From Symbiodinium natans (lineage: Eukaryota; Sar; Dinophyceae; Suessiales; Symbiodiniaceae), in NCBI GenBank assembly GCA_905221605.1, contig CAJNDS010001757.1, positions 536,001 to 600,000 on the forward strand: 64,000 bases of DNA. Reading direction: 5' to 3'. Below the pieces are notes generated by a model. It did no database searches and was not told the origin of the DNA. It was given only the letters and a program-made list of their open reading frames with translations. Within the stretch, counting starts at the first letter, position 1. Each line of letters starts with the position of its first letter. Shown here in pieces: positions 9,710 through 19,834 of the stretch. The translations under genes and the position numbers were made by a program.

Positions 9710-10008
9710 GAAGAAATTGTAGGGGCACGAGGGCCGCTGAGGATGCAAGTGCCAGTAGCGGCAACGCTCTGGCAGCTAATGGTAGGCAGTTGGCTCTCGT
9801 TTCGGTTGGGGATGCAAGTGCCAGTAGCGGCAACGCTCGGGCAGCTGCAGTAGGTGGTAGGCATTCCTTTCCGTGCGTGGGTACGAAGAGTGCACATGGC
9901 ACTTAGACCCGCCCACATCCTCCCTTCTTTGTTGTATTCCGTTCTCACCTTCCTGCTTGAGGGCTACGGGAAGCCGCACTATGTGCCAAGTGGGTGAGGT
10001 GGAGTGCA
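9710..10008 (+). other. Element 3' noncoding region with direct repeats
   Basis: Follows the recombinase stop. It holds two imperfect direct repeats at about 9740-9790 and 9808-9857, sharing the core GATGCAAGTGCCAGTAGCGG. No ORF of interest is present. Confidence 0.6.
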
Positions 10009-10269
10009 GCTTGGCTGTTTAAAAGTTTGAGCACGGGCTCCATGTGGGAGGGCCAGCCAGGACGGAGCATCGGCGGGACGTTATTGGTCGCTTGGGCCGC
10101 GGGGTTGTCCAGCTGGGGGGCCGGGTGGCTTCTTTTGTGCTCCCCTGGCTGGCAGTTTCCGGGGCTCTTGCGCCGTTTTCTGTCTCACGTTGTGTTTTGG
10201 GTGAACCACTTCGCTCTCTAGCGCAGCTAATGCCGAAAACAAGTGACGGAAGTGTTGTGTGAGTACTAG
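10009..10269 (+). repeat. B1 split direct repeat
   Basis: A 261-base copy matching 10376-10636 with a single A/G difference near 10083. It ends GAGTACTAG, where TAG is shared with the start of A2. Confidence 0.9.
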
Positions 10270-10329
10270 TCAGCAGTCCCCTGTTCTATAGTACGATGCA
10301 CACTTCCCGGCATTCAGCATTTGGTTTGA
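10267..10329 (+). repeat. A2 split direct repeat, next to the internal junction
   Basis: Exact copy of A1 (2771-2833), placed directly after B1 and sharing TAG. The B1-A2 joint recreates the circle junction needed for YR retrotransposon replication. Confidence 0.9.
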
Positions 10330-10375
10330 CCCGCCGTCCACCCCCATTCGCCACCCGTGGGGAAGCTGCACTCTG

Positions 10376-10636
10376 GCTTGGCTGTTTAAAAGTTTGAGCA
10401 CGGGCTCCATGTGGGAGGGCCAGCCAGGACGGAGCATCGGCGGGACGTTGTTGGTCGCTTGGGCCGCGGGGTTGTCCAGCTGGGGGGCCGGGTGGCTTCT
10501 TTTGTGCTCCCCTGGCTGGCAGTTTCCGGGGCTCTTGCGCCGTTTTCTGTCTCACGTTGTGTTTTGGGTGAACCACTTCGCTCTCTAGCGCAGCTAATGC
10601 CGAAAACAAGTGACGGAAGTGTTGTGTGAGTACTAG
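10376..10636 (+). repeat. B2, right split direct repeat and terminus
   Basis: Matches B1 at 260 of 261 bases. It ends TACTAG, and the flank then reads GATTTTTCACAG. Short ORFs inside B1/B2 recur because of the duplication and are not taken as genes. Confidence 0.9.
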
Positions 10637-12600
10637 GATTTTTCACAGTAAAAAAGGCACTTATGACTTCTAACTATCCATGAACATTCAAGCAGGGGTT
10701 GTTCAGGCTGGTCTTATGGGCACTTTTAGGGGGTGGCACTGGGGGTGACTCAGGAACCCTATAGCCCTAAACTCTACAGCCTAAAACGTAATTAACCCCT
10801 AACCCCTGACCCCTGACCCCTGACCCCTGACCCCTAAACCCTAAACCCTAAACCCTAAACCCTAAACCCTAAACCCTAAACCCTAAACCCTAAACCCTAA
10901 ACCCTAAAAACCCTAAACCCCCTAAACCCTAAACCCCCTAAACCCCCTAAACCCCCTAAACCCTAAACCCTAAACCCTAAACCCTCAACCCCAAACCCCC
11001 TCCACCCAGGCCTGTCCACCTAATAGCCCGTCGCGGCCTGGCCGATGCGCCAGCGCCCCTGATTGCCAGAGAGTCATAAGTGGGGGGTATATGTACCTTG
11101 ACTAGGGTTTTAGGGTTTAGGGTTTAGGACCCTAAACTCTAAACCCAAGACCCTAGACGCTAAAGTTTCACTGTTGGGGGGGGGCGAAAATGTCCAATTT
11201 GGAGCGAGTCCAGCTTAACAAGAAGCCCTAAACCCTAAACCCTAAATCCTAACATAGGTTTCCTTACTTCCGACCCGAGTTATATTTATCCATGAACCTG
11301 CAAGTACGGGTTTCGGGGTTTAAGGGTTCAGGGTTTAGGGTTTAGGGCTGGGGTTTAGGGGGCTAGGGCTTCGGGTTCAGGGCCTCTGGAGCAGTCAAAA
11401 TAAAGGGGGGGAAGGGTTTAGGGTTTAGGGTTTGGGGTCTGGTGTTTAGGGTTTAGGGTTTGGGGTGGAGGGTTTAGGGTTTAGGGAGCCTGACTTACGG
11501 GGCATGTTTACCCTTTCTTTCTTGAAGTACAGGGTTGCTCTAGGACTCTAAGTAGAACACAAAACGTTTTAACCCAGAGGCTCTCAAAGCCAAGCCATGC
11601 AATACGTGGCCGCGGTCAAAGCGCCCTACAGCCGACACCAAACACAGTGAGCCTAGGATCTAGAGTTCGGGGTAGTTTCATGCGCCCTTAATATGGTCTC
11701 CAGCCTCCTTCAAAGGGTTCTGAATCTGGGCCTGAAGTCTGGGCCCTTAATTTGAATAGCATAGATAAGGGGTATACAAAGGGGTACCCTTTTTCAGGCC
11801 CATACCTAAGGGACCATGAAACTACGCGTAACTACGTAATTACCCTTAGAGTATAGGCTTTCGTTGCTTGAAGGGCTCCTTTTCAGGGGGGGTCGCCTGC
11901 GTAATCCGAGCTTTTTGATGACCATAGGGTTTCGGGGTTTAGGGTTTAGGGTTTAGGGTTTGGGGGTTCTAGACCCTGCCGTATAAGGGCCCGAGCCGCC
12001 TCCTAAACGTTTCGGGTCCCCTGCGTCCACGCGGCAACTGATTTAGCCTAAGCCCTGAAACCCTAAACCCTAAACCCTAAACCCTGAACCCTAAACCCTA
12101 AACCCTAAACCCTTAACCCTGAACCCTAAACCCTACACCCCAAGCCCCAAGCCCCAAATTCTACGGGTTAACACGGCTTAACTTTCGAGTTCTAAGTCCC
12201 AAACCCTAAACCCAAAACCCGAAAACCCTAGAACCCTACATAAAACTCAAAACCCTGAAACCCTAAAACCCTCAAACCCTAAAACCCTGAAACCCTAAAA
12301 CCCCGAAACCCTGAAACCCTAGAACCTTGAAACCCTGAAGCCCTGAAACCCTAAACCCTAAACCCTAAACCCTAAACCCTAAACCCTAAACCCTAAACCC
12401 TAAACCCTAAACCCTAAACCCTAAACCCTAAACCCTAAACCCTAAACCCTAAACCCTAAACAACCCTAAACCGCTAAACCTAACATTGAGGCTGAGAGGC
12501 CTTGGCAACTTCCACGAGGCTGGGCCTGCCAGCCCCCGACTTTTTCTAGGGGTTGAGGGTTGAGGGTTTAGGGTTTGTAGGGTTCGTAGGGTTCGTACTG
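10637..12600. repeat. Telomere-like arrays and a MITE-like palindrome
   Basis: C-rich arrays at 10790-11000 and 12050-12480 (the last with about 16 near-perfect CCCTAAA units at 12345-12463), and G-rich arrays at about 11310-11490. A family-3 palindromic element lies at about 11688-11855. The sequence between them shows no supported gene. Confidence 0.75.
11688..11855. mobile_element. MITE-like element, family 3
   Basis: Shares the core CTTCAAAGGGTTCTGAA...GGGCCC...GGGGTATACAAAGGG with copies at 35255-35407, about 30203-30357, about 52690-52800 and about 63440-63560. The ends are roughly inverted (ATGGTCTCC versus GGGACCAT). No coding capacity. Confidence 0.55.
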
Positions 12601-14230
12601 GGGGGGGGGTTTATCTCACATCGCGCGGTGTAAATACACATCGATCGGCGTCCACACTGGGGTCTTGCAGTTCCCGCACAGGACCCGGCACTGATCCTAG
12701 CTGTCCAGTTTTCAGCCTATGCAGCGTCCACAATGGGGTCTGGCATGCAAACCACCCCATGCCCATCATCGAAAACCCAAGCCCGACACTGTTTGGGATC
12801 TGCTTGCGGCAAGTGTCGATAAGTCAGCCTTTGCGGCTTTCAAGTTCTATTCAGGTCAGGGTTTGGGGTTAAAAGGGCAAGACCCCAACGGGTTTAGCAA
12901 CCCAAACTCCCGAAATCCAAAGCCGGTGGGTGCCCTAAAGCTCAGACTGTTTTCCTCTAAAGCTTCGCACAACCCTCAAACCTTCGCTCTGCCCACTCGT
13001 CCGTCACACGCCTCGGCCTCAGCATGGGTTGGGTTTAGGGCTTAGGGTTTAGGAATTAGGTTTGAGGGTTTAGGGTGTAGGGTTTAGATTTAGGTTTTAG
13101 GGTTTAGGGTTACTCGTAGGGTTTAGGGTTTAGGGTTTAGGGGGGGGAACACGTGGAGACAGCTGAAAACCCTGCTCTGCAATTATCCCTTATCTTTTGA
13201 GACGGCTGACAAACTTGCTCGATAAACCCTAAACCCCCAGCCCTTAAACCCCTGAACCTGACACCCTAGACCCTTTTACCCTAAGTCCTATAAACCATAC
13301 CCTTCACCTGCAATCACTGTGCACTGCACTGTGTGTCTATGGGGTGCACTCGAGCAGCTGCGGGTCTCAGCTTCGAAGATCAATGTTTTGTATGTTGATA
13401 AAAATCGAGCGTCTCCTTCGGGATTTGCTGCCAAGATGTACGCCAGATTGATGTAAAAATGGCCCGAAACAATGGCGTCGGCGAGGTTTGGTGGACTTTG
13501 AGGTCTCCGTGGCTGACAGCCGAAAACAGCGTCCACATTGGGGTTTCGTATCTTGTGATGTGTATTCTCTCGCGTGATGGGTAATTCTTTGCGCGAGCGT
13601 CCACATTGGGGTGATGTGTAATTTCACGGCCTGATGTGTGATAACCCCCTCCCTTGTAGGGTTTAGGGCTCAGGGTTCAGGGTTCAGGGTTTGTAGGGTT
13701 TAGGGTTTATTGTTTAGGGTTTGGGGCGCTATTAGGCATGTACAAAAGCTTCAACCCTAAATCCGAACCACCGTGTTCCCTTGTAGAGGCTTTTAACCAA
13801 AGAAGGGTACTCTTTGCTTTCTAGGTGACTCTGGGGCCTAGAGGTTCCGGGGTCGTGTCGCGGCTTAACCCCACCTCCTCCCATGAAAGCCCACACTTCA
13901 AGTGCAGCGGGTGATCAGGAGGTCGCCATTTGAGTCGGCGCAAAGTGTGCGTGCACACACCTGGCAGAGCCCTATCGTAGCCATCTCCCCGACTCTTGAA
14001 ATCCGGCGCGCTGTGCACCCGAGTCGCAGAACTGCCCCAATAGTGTAGAGGCCGCTTTGTTTGAGACACCACTGGCAGGCTGTGCGCCACTACAGCAGAG
14101 CCATCAGTGACACCATGCAGGCCATATGGTGGACTTGTAGCGTTTGGGGTTTCATGTAGGGGGTCGGAATAATTACTTATAATATTCCCGTAAGGTCCCT
14201 CTATAGTTATACAATTGTAGCCCCCCAAAC
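12600..14230. repeat. Intergenic region with a recurrent GCGTCCACATTGGGGT motif
   Basis: The motif GCGTCCACAnTGGGGT occurs at about 12649, 12724, 13531 and 13597 with one or two changes. TTTAGGG arrays lie at about 13030-13140 and 13660-13725. ORFs at 12719-13045 and on the minus strand at 13821-14228 are not convincing. No gene is called. Confidence 0.5.
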
Positions 14231-15300
14231 CCTATTCTAAGTATTACGGCTCCTATATTGGGTGGTAGTGGCGGCGGTGGTGGTGGCGGTGCCCGCATCG
14301 TCATCGTCATGATGTTTGCTCGTCTTCTTAGCAGTCTGAGGGTCCCCAACATCCCTCAACCCTACACCCTACGCACCCGACACTGTAAACTCCGAATCCT
14401 GAACCCTACAGGGAGGCTCATGATGAAGACACTACTTCCTTAATCACCGCACTTAGAACCCTACTGAGAACTGCACATGAACCTTCAAGTAGAAATCCTC
14501 AGCCCTAAACCCGAAACCCTACTTAGAACTACCCATGAGCCTCCAAGTACACCCTAAACCCCAAACCCCAAACCCCAAACCCCAAACCCTAAACCCTAAA
14601 CCCTAAACCCTAAACCCTAAACCCTAAACTGGTTTGCGTTTTAAGCCCCGGGCCCTAAGTCCTACAGGCGCCAAGAGTTCAGGGGCTTGGCCTCCGAAAC
14701 AAAGGGTTGGGGTTTAGGGGTTTAGGGTTTAGGGTTTAGGGTTTAGGGTTTAGGGTTTAGGGTTTAGGTTTTAGGGTTTAGGGGTTTAGGGGTTTAGGGG
14801 TTTAGGGGTTTAGGGGTTTAGGGGTTTAGGGGTTTAGGGGTTTAGGGGTTTAGGGGTTTAGGGGTTTAGGGGTTTAGGGGTTTAGGGGTTTAGGGGTTTA
14901 GGGTTTAGGGTTTCGGGATCACCAGAAAAGCCAGAACCCTACAAAAGAGGGTTTTGGGTTCTGGGAGGCCTCGGATGAGGGTTTGGGCTTATATAGGGGT
15001 TTAGGGTTGAATTGGTGGTCTTGATGAGCACCTTAGTACAAGTACACGATGGTCCCAAGATCCTTGGAAGCGGGAGATCGGGTTTAGGGCTTAGGGTTTA
15101 GGGTAAGCCCTGAAGCCCTCAATCGTTCTTGAAGGTCCATGGGCGGTTATAGGCAGGACTAGATGTCAGTAAGGTAGTCAAAATTGTAACCTGAATGAAG
15201 CAAAATTCCAACCCTACTTGTAACTATCCGTGAAACCCTAAACCCTAAGCACCCTAAACCCTAAACCCTAATCCTAAACCCCGAAGCCCTAAGGCCTCAA
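14230..15300. repeat. Telomere-like arrays, including an 8-bp TTTAGGGG variant
   Basis: CCCTAAA run at about 14550-14630. TTTAGGG passes into about 17 units of the 8-mer TTTAGGGG at 14705-14905. Parts of family-1 palindrome ends (ATGAACCTTCAAGTAG and CATGAGCCTCCAAGTA) lie near 14477-14549. Confidence 0.8.
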
Positions 15301-15783
15301 GTTTGCCAGTGGTTACGATCATGAATGCAGAGGGGCAGCTGCATGGATATGTCGGGCTGGAGGCCTCGGCCCTACTTTTCAGGGCCCATCCGACCCCAGA
15401 AGTTTCTTCTTTAAAGAAGAGCAGGAGGAGTAAAGACAGTGGACAGAATGGAAATCATGGGAGTAGTAGATACTCTGCACATGATCATAATCCTAGAAAG
15501 AATCGTCATCAAAAAAGGTAAGCAACGACCGCAGCGACTGTCATCACAACACAACTGCGCGGGCTTTTTGTCTCAAGCGAGCGCGCTGCAGAAGAAGGTT
15601 TTTTGTCGGTTCTATCCATCCGCCAATTCTTCCCACCGGCATGCTTTCCGGCCCCATGCCTGCCGCATCACTCTCCCACGAGGGTCATCGCGTGGTGCAG
15701 CAGAACCTTAGTAGCAGAGTAGGCAAGCTTTTGTGGCATTCTTGGGGTATTGTCATAAACCCTAAACCCTATAATCCCTACAG

Positions 15784-15946
15784 AATCCCAAAGGCTACCC
15801 TTGAGTTCCCCTCGGATGCCGGGAAAAACCTCAGGAATACATTTCTCAATGTGGTTTCGGATGAGGACATCGAGCTCAGGGCCCTGAAGTGGGGGCGGTT
15901 GTCCTCTTGGCCATGCAACCGCGCCGCAGGGAGGATGGAGGGGGGG
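15784..15946 (+). CDS. Exon-like island
   Basis: Open frame preceded by an acceptor-like CTACAG. It reads a varied soluble-protein sequence (contains NLRNTFLNVVSDEDIELRAL), unlike the repeat-derived ORFs nearby. No family was recognised and the boundaries are uncertain. The sequence upstream (15300-15720) is unique and holds a possible GTAAGC donor near 15519, so it may belong to the same gene. Confidence 0.35.
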
Positions 15947-15956
15947 TGGGGGGGGG

Positions 15957-16001
15957 CGTTGAGGGTTGAGGGTTGAGGGCTGAGGGCTGAGGGCTGAGGG
16001 C

Positions 16002-16040
<39 letters not shown>

Positions 16041-16085
16041 GGTTTAGGTTGGGGTTAGGGTTAGGGTTTAGGGTTTAGTTAGGGT
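15957..16085. repeat. TTGAGGG variant telomere-like array
   Basis: About ten units of TTGAGGG with GCTGAGGG variants, grading into TTTAGGG. Confidence 0.85.
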
Positions 16086-16638
16086 TTAAGCGTTTGAAGG
16101 CAAGCTCAAGGACTTGGCTGGTTGACATCCCTGTCGCTGTTGCTACAGCCTTGATGATGTAGTACATCTGCAAGATCAAACGCAAACTTCCTAACCAACA
16201 TTAGCAGTGCAGAACAATGGCGTCATGTACTGGTGCTTCAGGGTTTGTAGGGATAAAGGTACCTTCTAGTCTAAAGCGCTGTGTGGTACATCTACGGCCT
16301 GTAAGGGCAGGCGAGGAACGGCTTTCTTCTAAATGTGTCGTCCTGTCCACTTACTACCTGAAGATCAGACTTTGCCCTCAGCCACAACCTCTAAACCCTA
16401 AACCGTGAACCCTGAACCCCAAACCCTGAACCCTAGACCGGGACCTAGGATCACCCTCCCGGGTGTCCCCCGGAAGAATATTATACAACAATCCCCCTCT
16501 CCCCTTCCCTTCCCCACATGAAGGTTCATGGTTGTAAGTCGGGAAACAGTAAGTTCTCCTATAACCTCAAGTCGGGCACCTATAACCCTGCTCATAACTA
16601 CCCATGAACCCTTCAAGCGCACGAGGTACCCCACGTAG

Positions 16639-16987
16639 CTCACATGGCGACGCAGCCGCCTCGGAAGACGTGAGCGGGGCGGACCCGGTCGTGGAGCTTG
16701 CGGAGGCTCAGAGCACGGAGCAAGATTGCCACTTCGTAGTAGAGTGGGTAACCTTTAGCCTTTCTTTGGGGTCGTAGAATCCCTCGATAGTCCCAAAGCT
16801 TGACTAACCTTTAGTTACCATAGGATGCTGGACAACTCAGGCAAGGATTGCAATCCTTGCATCTTCTTGGCGAGTTCAGGGGGATGCTTGCATGGTGCGA
16901 GCTGCAAGTTTTGCCACATGCACTCCGCGAAGAAGGACGGCGCGGCAAAGAAGCGCGCGCGGAAGCAGACGCGTGACAAGTTGCTTG
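16639..16987 (+). CDS. CCCH zinc-finger protein, two exons (partial gene)
   Basis: Exon A (16639 to about 16747) reads an acidic Ala/Glu-rich segment (SGADPVVELAEAQSTEQD). Exon B (about 16824-16987) reads CNPCIFLASSGGCLHGASC then KFCHMHS, followed by a basic tail (KKRARKQTRDKL). The Cys/His spacing matches the CCCH-like finger that I recall as abundant in dinoflagellate RNA-binding proteins. The intron is about 76 bases, starts GTAACC and ends with GTTACC then ATAG; its exact edges are uncertain by one base because of a repeated G. After exon B the sequence runs straight into GTAGCCCAGTGGTACCC, the terminal repeat of an introner-like element that provides the donor. 5' and 3' exons are incomplete. 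Confidence 0.6.
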
Positions 16988-17381
16988 GTAGCCCAGTGGT
17001 ACCCTTTTCCCAGTTTTTTGGTCAAGGTTCCCCTATAAAGTGCCCGGCATACCCTTCGTGTAATATGGTGGTTTCCGAAATTCGGGGTACCTTATTGGGG
17101 TCCTTATTTAAGCCCTAAACCCTAAACCCTAAACCCTAAACCCTAAACCCTAAACCCTAAACCCTAAACCCTAAACCCTAAACCCTAAACCCTAAACCCT
17201 AAACCCTAAACCCTAAACCCTAAACCCTAAACCCTAAACCCTAAACCCTAAACCCTAAACCCTAAACCCTAAACCCTAAACCCTAAACCCTAAACCCTAA
17301 ACCCTAAACCCTAAACCCTAAACCCTAAACCCTAAACCCTAAACCCTAAACCCTAAACCCTAACTCTAGGGGGCTACCAAG
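16988..17381 (+). mobile_element. Introner-like element containing a telomere-like array
   Basis: It begins at the exon B donor with GTAGCCCAGTGGTACCC, nearly the same 17 bases as the start of the intron at 34525. The probable right end is GGGCTAC at 17371-17377, the reverse complement of the left tip. About 36 CCCTAAA units (17111-17364) lie inside. A coding-like stretch resumes at 17382. Confidence 0.5.
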
Positions 17382-17447
17382 GTACAAGGCCGAGGTGTTG
17401 AAGCTTCTAGGGGGAAACCGAGACTGGGCGGCAGTTTTCCGAATAGT
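17382..17447 (+). CDS. Exon-like island after the introner
   Basis: Short open stretch reading YKAEVLKLLGGNRDWAAVF, preceded by CTACCAAG. It could be the next exon of the CCCH gene, although the reading phase with exon B does not join cleanly. No family was recognised. Confidence 0.3.
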
Positions 17448-17590
17448 TTAGGGTTTAGGGTTTAGGGTTTAGGGTTTAGGGTTTATTTTCTTGGAAGTTG
17501 TTGGGTTCGTTTTTTCGGGCTTAGGGTTTTTGTTTATAAGTTGTTGTTCTAGTCATGAAAATAGATTGTTGTTTTTTGGGACCTTGAAAA

Positions 17591-18022
17591 CTAAGCCAAA
17601 CCCCAAACCCCAAACCCCAAACCCCAAACCCCAAACCCCAAACCCCAAACCCCAAACCCCAAACCCCAAACCCCAAACCCCAAACCCCAAACCCCAAACC
17701 CCAAACCCCAAACCCCAAACCCAAACCCCAAACCCCAAACCCCAAACCCCAAACCCCAAACCCCAAACCCCAAACCCCCCAAACCCCAAAACCCCAAACC
17801 AAACCCCAAACCCCAAACCCCAAACCCCAAACCCCCCCAAACCCCAAACCCCCCAAAACCCCAAACCCAAACCCCAAACCCCAAACCCCAAACCCCGAAC
17901 CCCGAACCCCAAACCCGAAACCCCAAACCCCAAACCCCAAACCCCAAACCCCAAACCCTAAACCCCAAACCCTAAACCCTAAACCCTAAACCCCAAACCC
18001 TAAACCCTAAACCCTAAACCAC
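17591..18022. repeat. CCCCAAA heptamer array
   Basis: Over 50 units of CCCCAAA with minor variants, grading into CCCTAAA at the end. The long ORFs here in several frames (repeating NPKPQTP or FGVWGLG) are translations of the repeat. Confidence 0.95.
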
Positions 18023-18026
18023 CTAG

Positions 18027-18150
18027 GAGAGGAGATGCAGGCCCAGCAGGACCAACTCCAGCACCTCGCCAAGAACAACGCCTTTGTGCGCGCCTTCGCG
18101 CTGGCATGCCTCGAGACCGATTTGCTGACCACTCTCACCGAAGCTCGAAT
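18027..18150 (+). CDS. Exon-like island, helical
   Basis: Bounded by an array and AG on the left and by TTTAGGG repeats on the right. It reads a charged helix (EEMQAQQDQLQHLAKNNAF) then ALACLETDLLTTLTEAR. Base composition and codon choice (C/G-ending) look like a real dinoflagellate exon. No family was recognised. Confidence 0.4.
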
Positions 18151-18696
18151 GGGGTTTAGGGTTTAGGGTTTAGGGTTTAGGGTTTAGGTTCTCTAAATGA
18201 GGGTCCCTTTTTTTAGGATCACTTTTGAAAGGGCGCCGCCTTATACTGGGCACCCAAAAAGGAACCCGAATTTGGGAAGCTGCCCATGCTCTTTCGAAGA
18301 CTTTCTGGCAGTTTTCGGGGCTGGCCATGTTTAGAAGGTAACTTTGAGAACTTTCGGGGCCGGTGATTTCAAGGGCCTGTAAGCATTTGCTATAGCGGTT
18401 TCAAGAACAGGGGAGGAGCAACTAAGCGTAATGCATTGCGGTGGCTGCAAGTACAGTGCAAGATGCTCGAGGGTTGAGCCTATAAGTTTTAACCTTCGAG
18501 GTATGACACCCTAAACCCCAAACCCTAAGGGTTTAATTTAGGGCAGTCTAGGGTGTAGGGCAGTTTAGGGTTCAGGGTTTAGGGTTAAGGGTTCAGCATC
18601 TCAACTCCAAGCATTCACTAGTCAAGCAATTACTCCAGGAAAATACCCACCCGCCCAAAGAATCCCACAACATTAAGAAAACATTTTACTTATAGA
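18150..18696. other. Unassigned region
   Basis: A TTTAGGG tract (about 18152-18190) and unique sequence follow; no gene, palindrome or satellite was recognised. Confidence 0.4.
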
Positions 18697-19236
18697 ACGA
18701 CCTTGCCCATGCCCAGAAAACGGCGACCTTGCCCAGTAAAACAGCGACCTTGCCCAGTAAAACGGCGACCTTGCCCAGTAAAACGGCGACCTTGCCCAGT
18801 AAAACGGCGACCTTGCCCAGTAAAACGGCGACCTTGCCCAGTAAAACGGCGACCTTCGGGCACACCCCCCTGCCCAGTAAAAATGCTACCTTCGGCCCCG
18901 AAGGTCGCCGTTTTACTGGGCAAGGTCGCCGTTTTACTGGGCAAGGTCGCCGTTTTACTGGGCAAGGTCGATTTTGGTCAAAAAATCGACCTTGCCCAGT
19001 AAAACGGCGACTTGCCCAGTAAAACAGCGACCTTCGGGGTCCAAGGTCGCATTTTTACTGGGCAGGGGCGGAAGGTCGCCGTTTTACTGGGCAAGGTCGC
19101 CGTTTTACTGGGCAAGGTCGATTTTTTTGACCAACTGACCTTGCCCGGTAAAACGGCGACCTTGCCCAGTAAAACGGCGACCTTGCCCAGTAAAACGGCG
19201 ACCTTGCCCAGTAAAACAGCGACCTTGCCCAGTAAC
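18697..19236. repeat. 21-bp satellite in alternating orientations
   Basis: The unit is CGACCTTGCCCAGTAAAACGG. Forward blocks lie at about 18697-18852 (seven units), 18984-19032 and 19137-19236. Reverse-complement blocks (GCCGTTTTACTGGGCAAGGTC) lie at about 18903-18966 and 19075-19117. Turning points carry short spacers such as CGATTTTGGTCAAAAAATCG. Neighbouring blocks can pair into long hairpins. The short ORFs (repeating PSKTATL) are repeat translations. Confidence 0.92.
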
Positions 19237-19239
19237 TCC

Positions 19240-19834
19240 TTAACATTTAAATTATATATGAAAGAGAGGTTTAGGGTTTAGGGTTGAGGTTGAGGGTAAC
19301 CCTAATCCCCTGAACTCCCAAAGTTGAACGCAGCGCCTAAGGACATGCCTGATGAAGTGCGACCTCGCGTCCTGCAACCAGGCCCAGTCCAGCGACCCCG
19401 CTGAGGGTCGAGTGGGCTTGAGGCTTGAGATTGATTGTACGCAGAACACGTTGCTCACTACAGTCGGTTTTAGGTTTAGAGTTTAGGATTTAGAGTCTAC
19501 ACTGTTATCTTGCGTCAACGAATTTCTTCACACGTATGCTTCAGTGTCCAGGAACTTATCCTGCAGATCTGGGGGAGTCGCTAAAATCCGGGCCCTTTTT
19601 GTGTACCCTAAATACAAGGCTCCGTATTATAAGAGGAACCCCCAAAAGACCATAATTTAGAGAATCCCCCATGTCTGGCTTTCAGTCTTGAGGCTAGAAA
19701 GACCAGAGTCGCGGTGTAGCATTGGCAGAGCAGCTTTTCGACGTGCTGTCGGGGTATAGGGTTTAGGGTCCATGGTTTCGGGGTTCACGGGCCGCCAGAC
19801 AAGCTGCGCATATCGGTACATGTTTTTGTTGTAT
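19240..19834. other. Unassigned region
   Basis: Unique sequence with short telomere-like motifs (about 19268-19300 and 19468-19495). The minus-strand ORF at 19252-19458 is not supported by any motif. Confidence 0.4.

Larger units (their letters stand above)
2771..10636 (+). mobile_element. DIRS/Ngaro-type tyrosine recombinase retrotransposon with embedded C5-DNA methyltransferase
   Basis: The layout is A1 (2771-2833), coding region, B1 (10009-10269), A2 (10267-10329), B2 (10376-10636). This split-direct-repeat arrangement is characteristic of YR retrotransposons of the PAT/Ngaro type. A1 and A2 match over 63 bases, and B1 and B2 differ at one base in 261. Coding order is gag-like, basic linker, unknown linker, RT, RNase H with an inserted DNMT, then tyrosine recombinase. 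The trinucleotide TAG sits at the left end, at the B1/A2 junction and at the right end, as expected of a YR crossover site, and no target-site duplication is visible. Near-identical repeats argue for recent insertion, yet the gag/pol region has several frame changes, so this copy is probably non-autonomous unless those are sequence errors. Confidence 0.9.

Noticed and set aside
13821-14228. Minus-strand ORF of 135 residues and a possible tRNA-like fold
   Set aside because: No cloverleaf could be built and the ORF has no recognised motif.
17111-17364. A chromosome-end telomere
   Set aside because: Polarity of the arrays changes many times and genes or elements lie on both sides, so these are interstitial repeats.
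17491-17968. Long Pro-rich or Gly/Phe/Trp-rich ORFs on both strands
   Set aside because: They are translations of the CCCCAAA heptamer array in several frames.
18690-19281. A CRISPR-like array or a repeat protein (PSKTATL units)
   Set aside because: There are no unique spacers and the 21-mers abut each other; orientation alternates. The ORFs are simple repeat translations.
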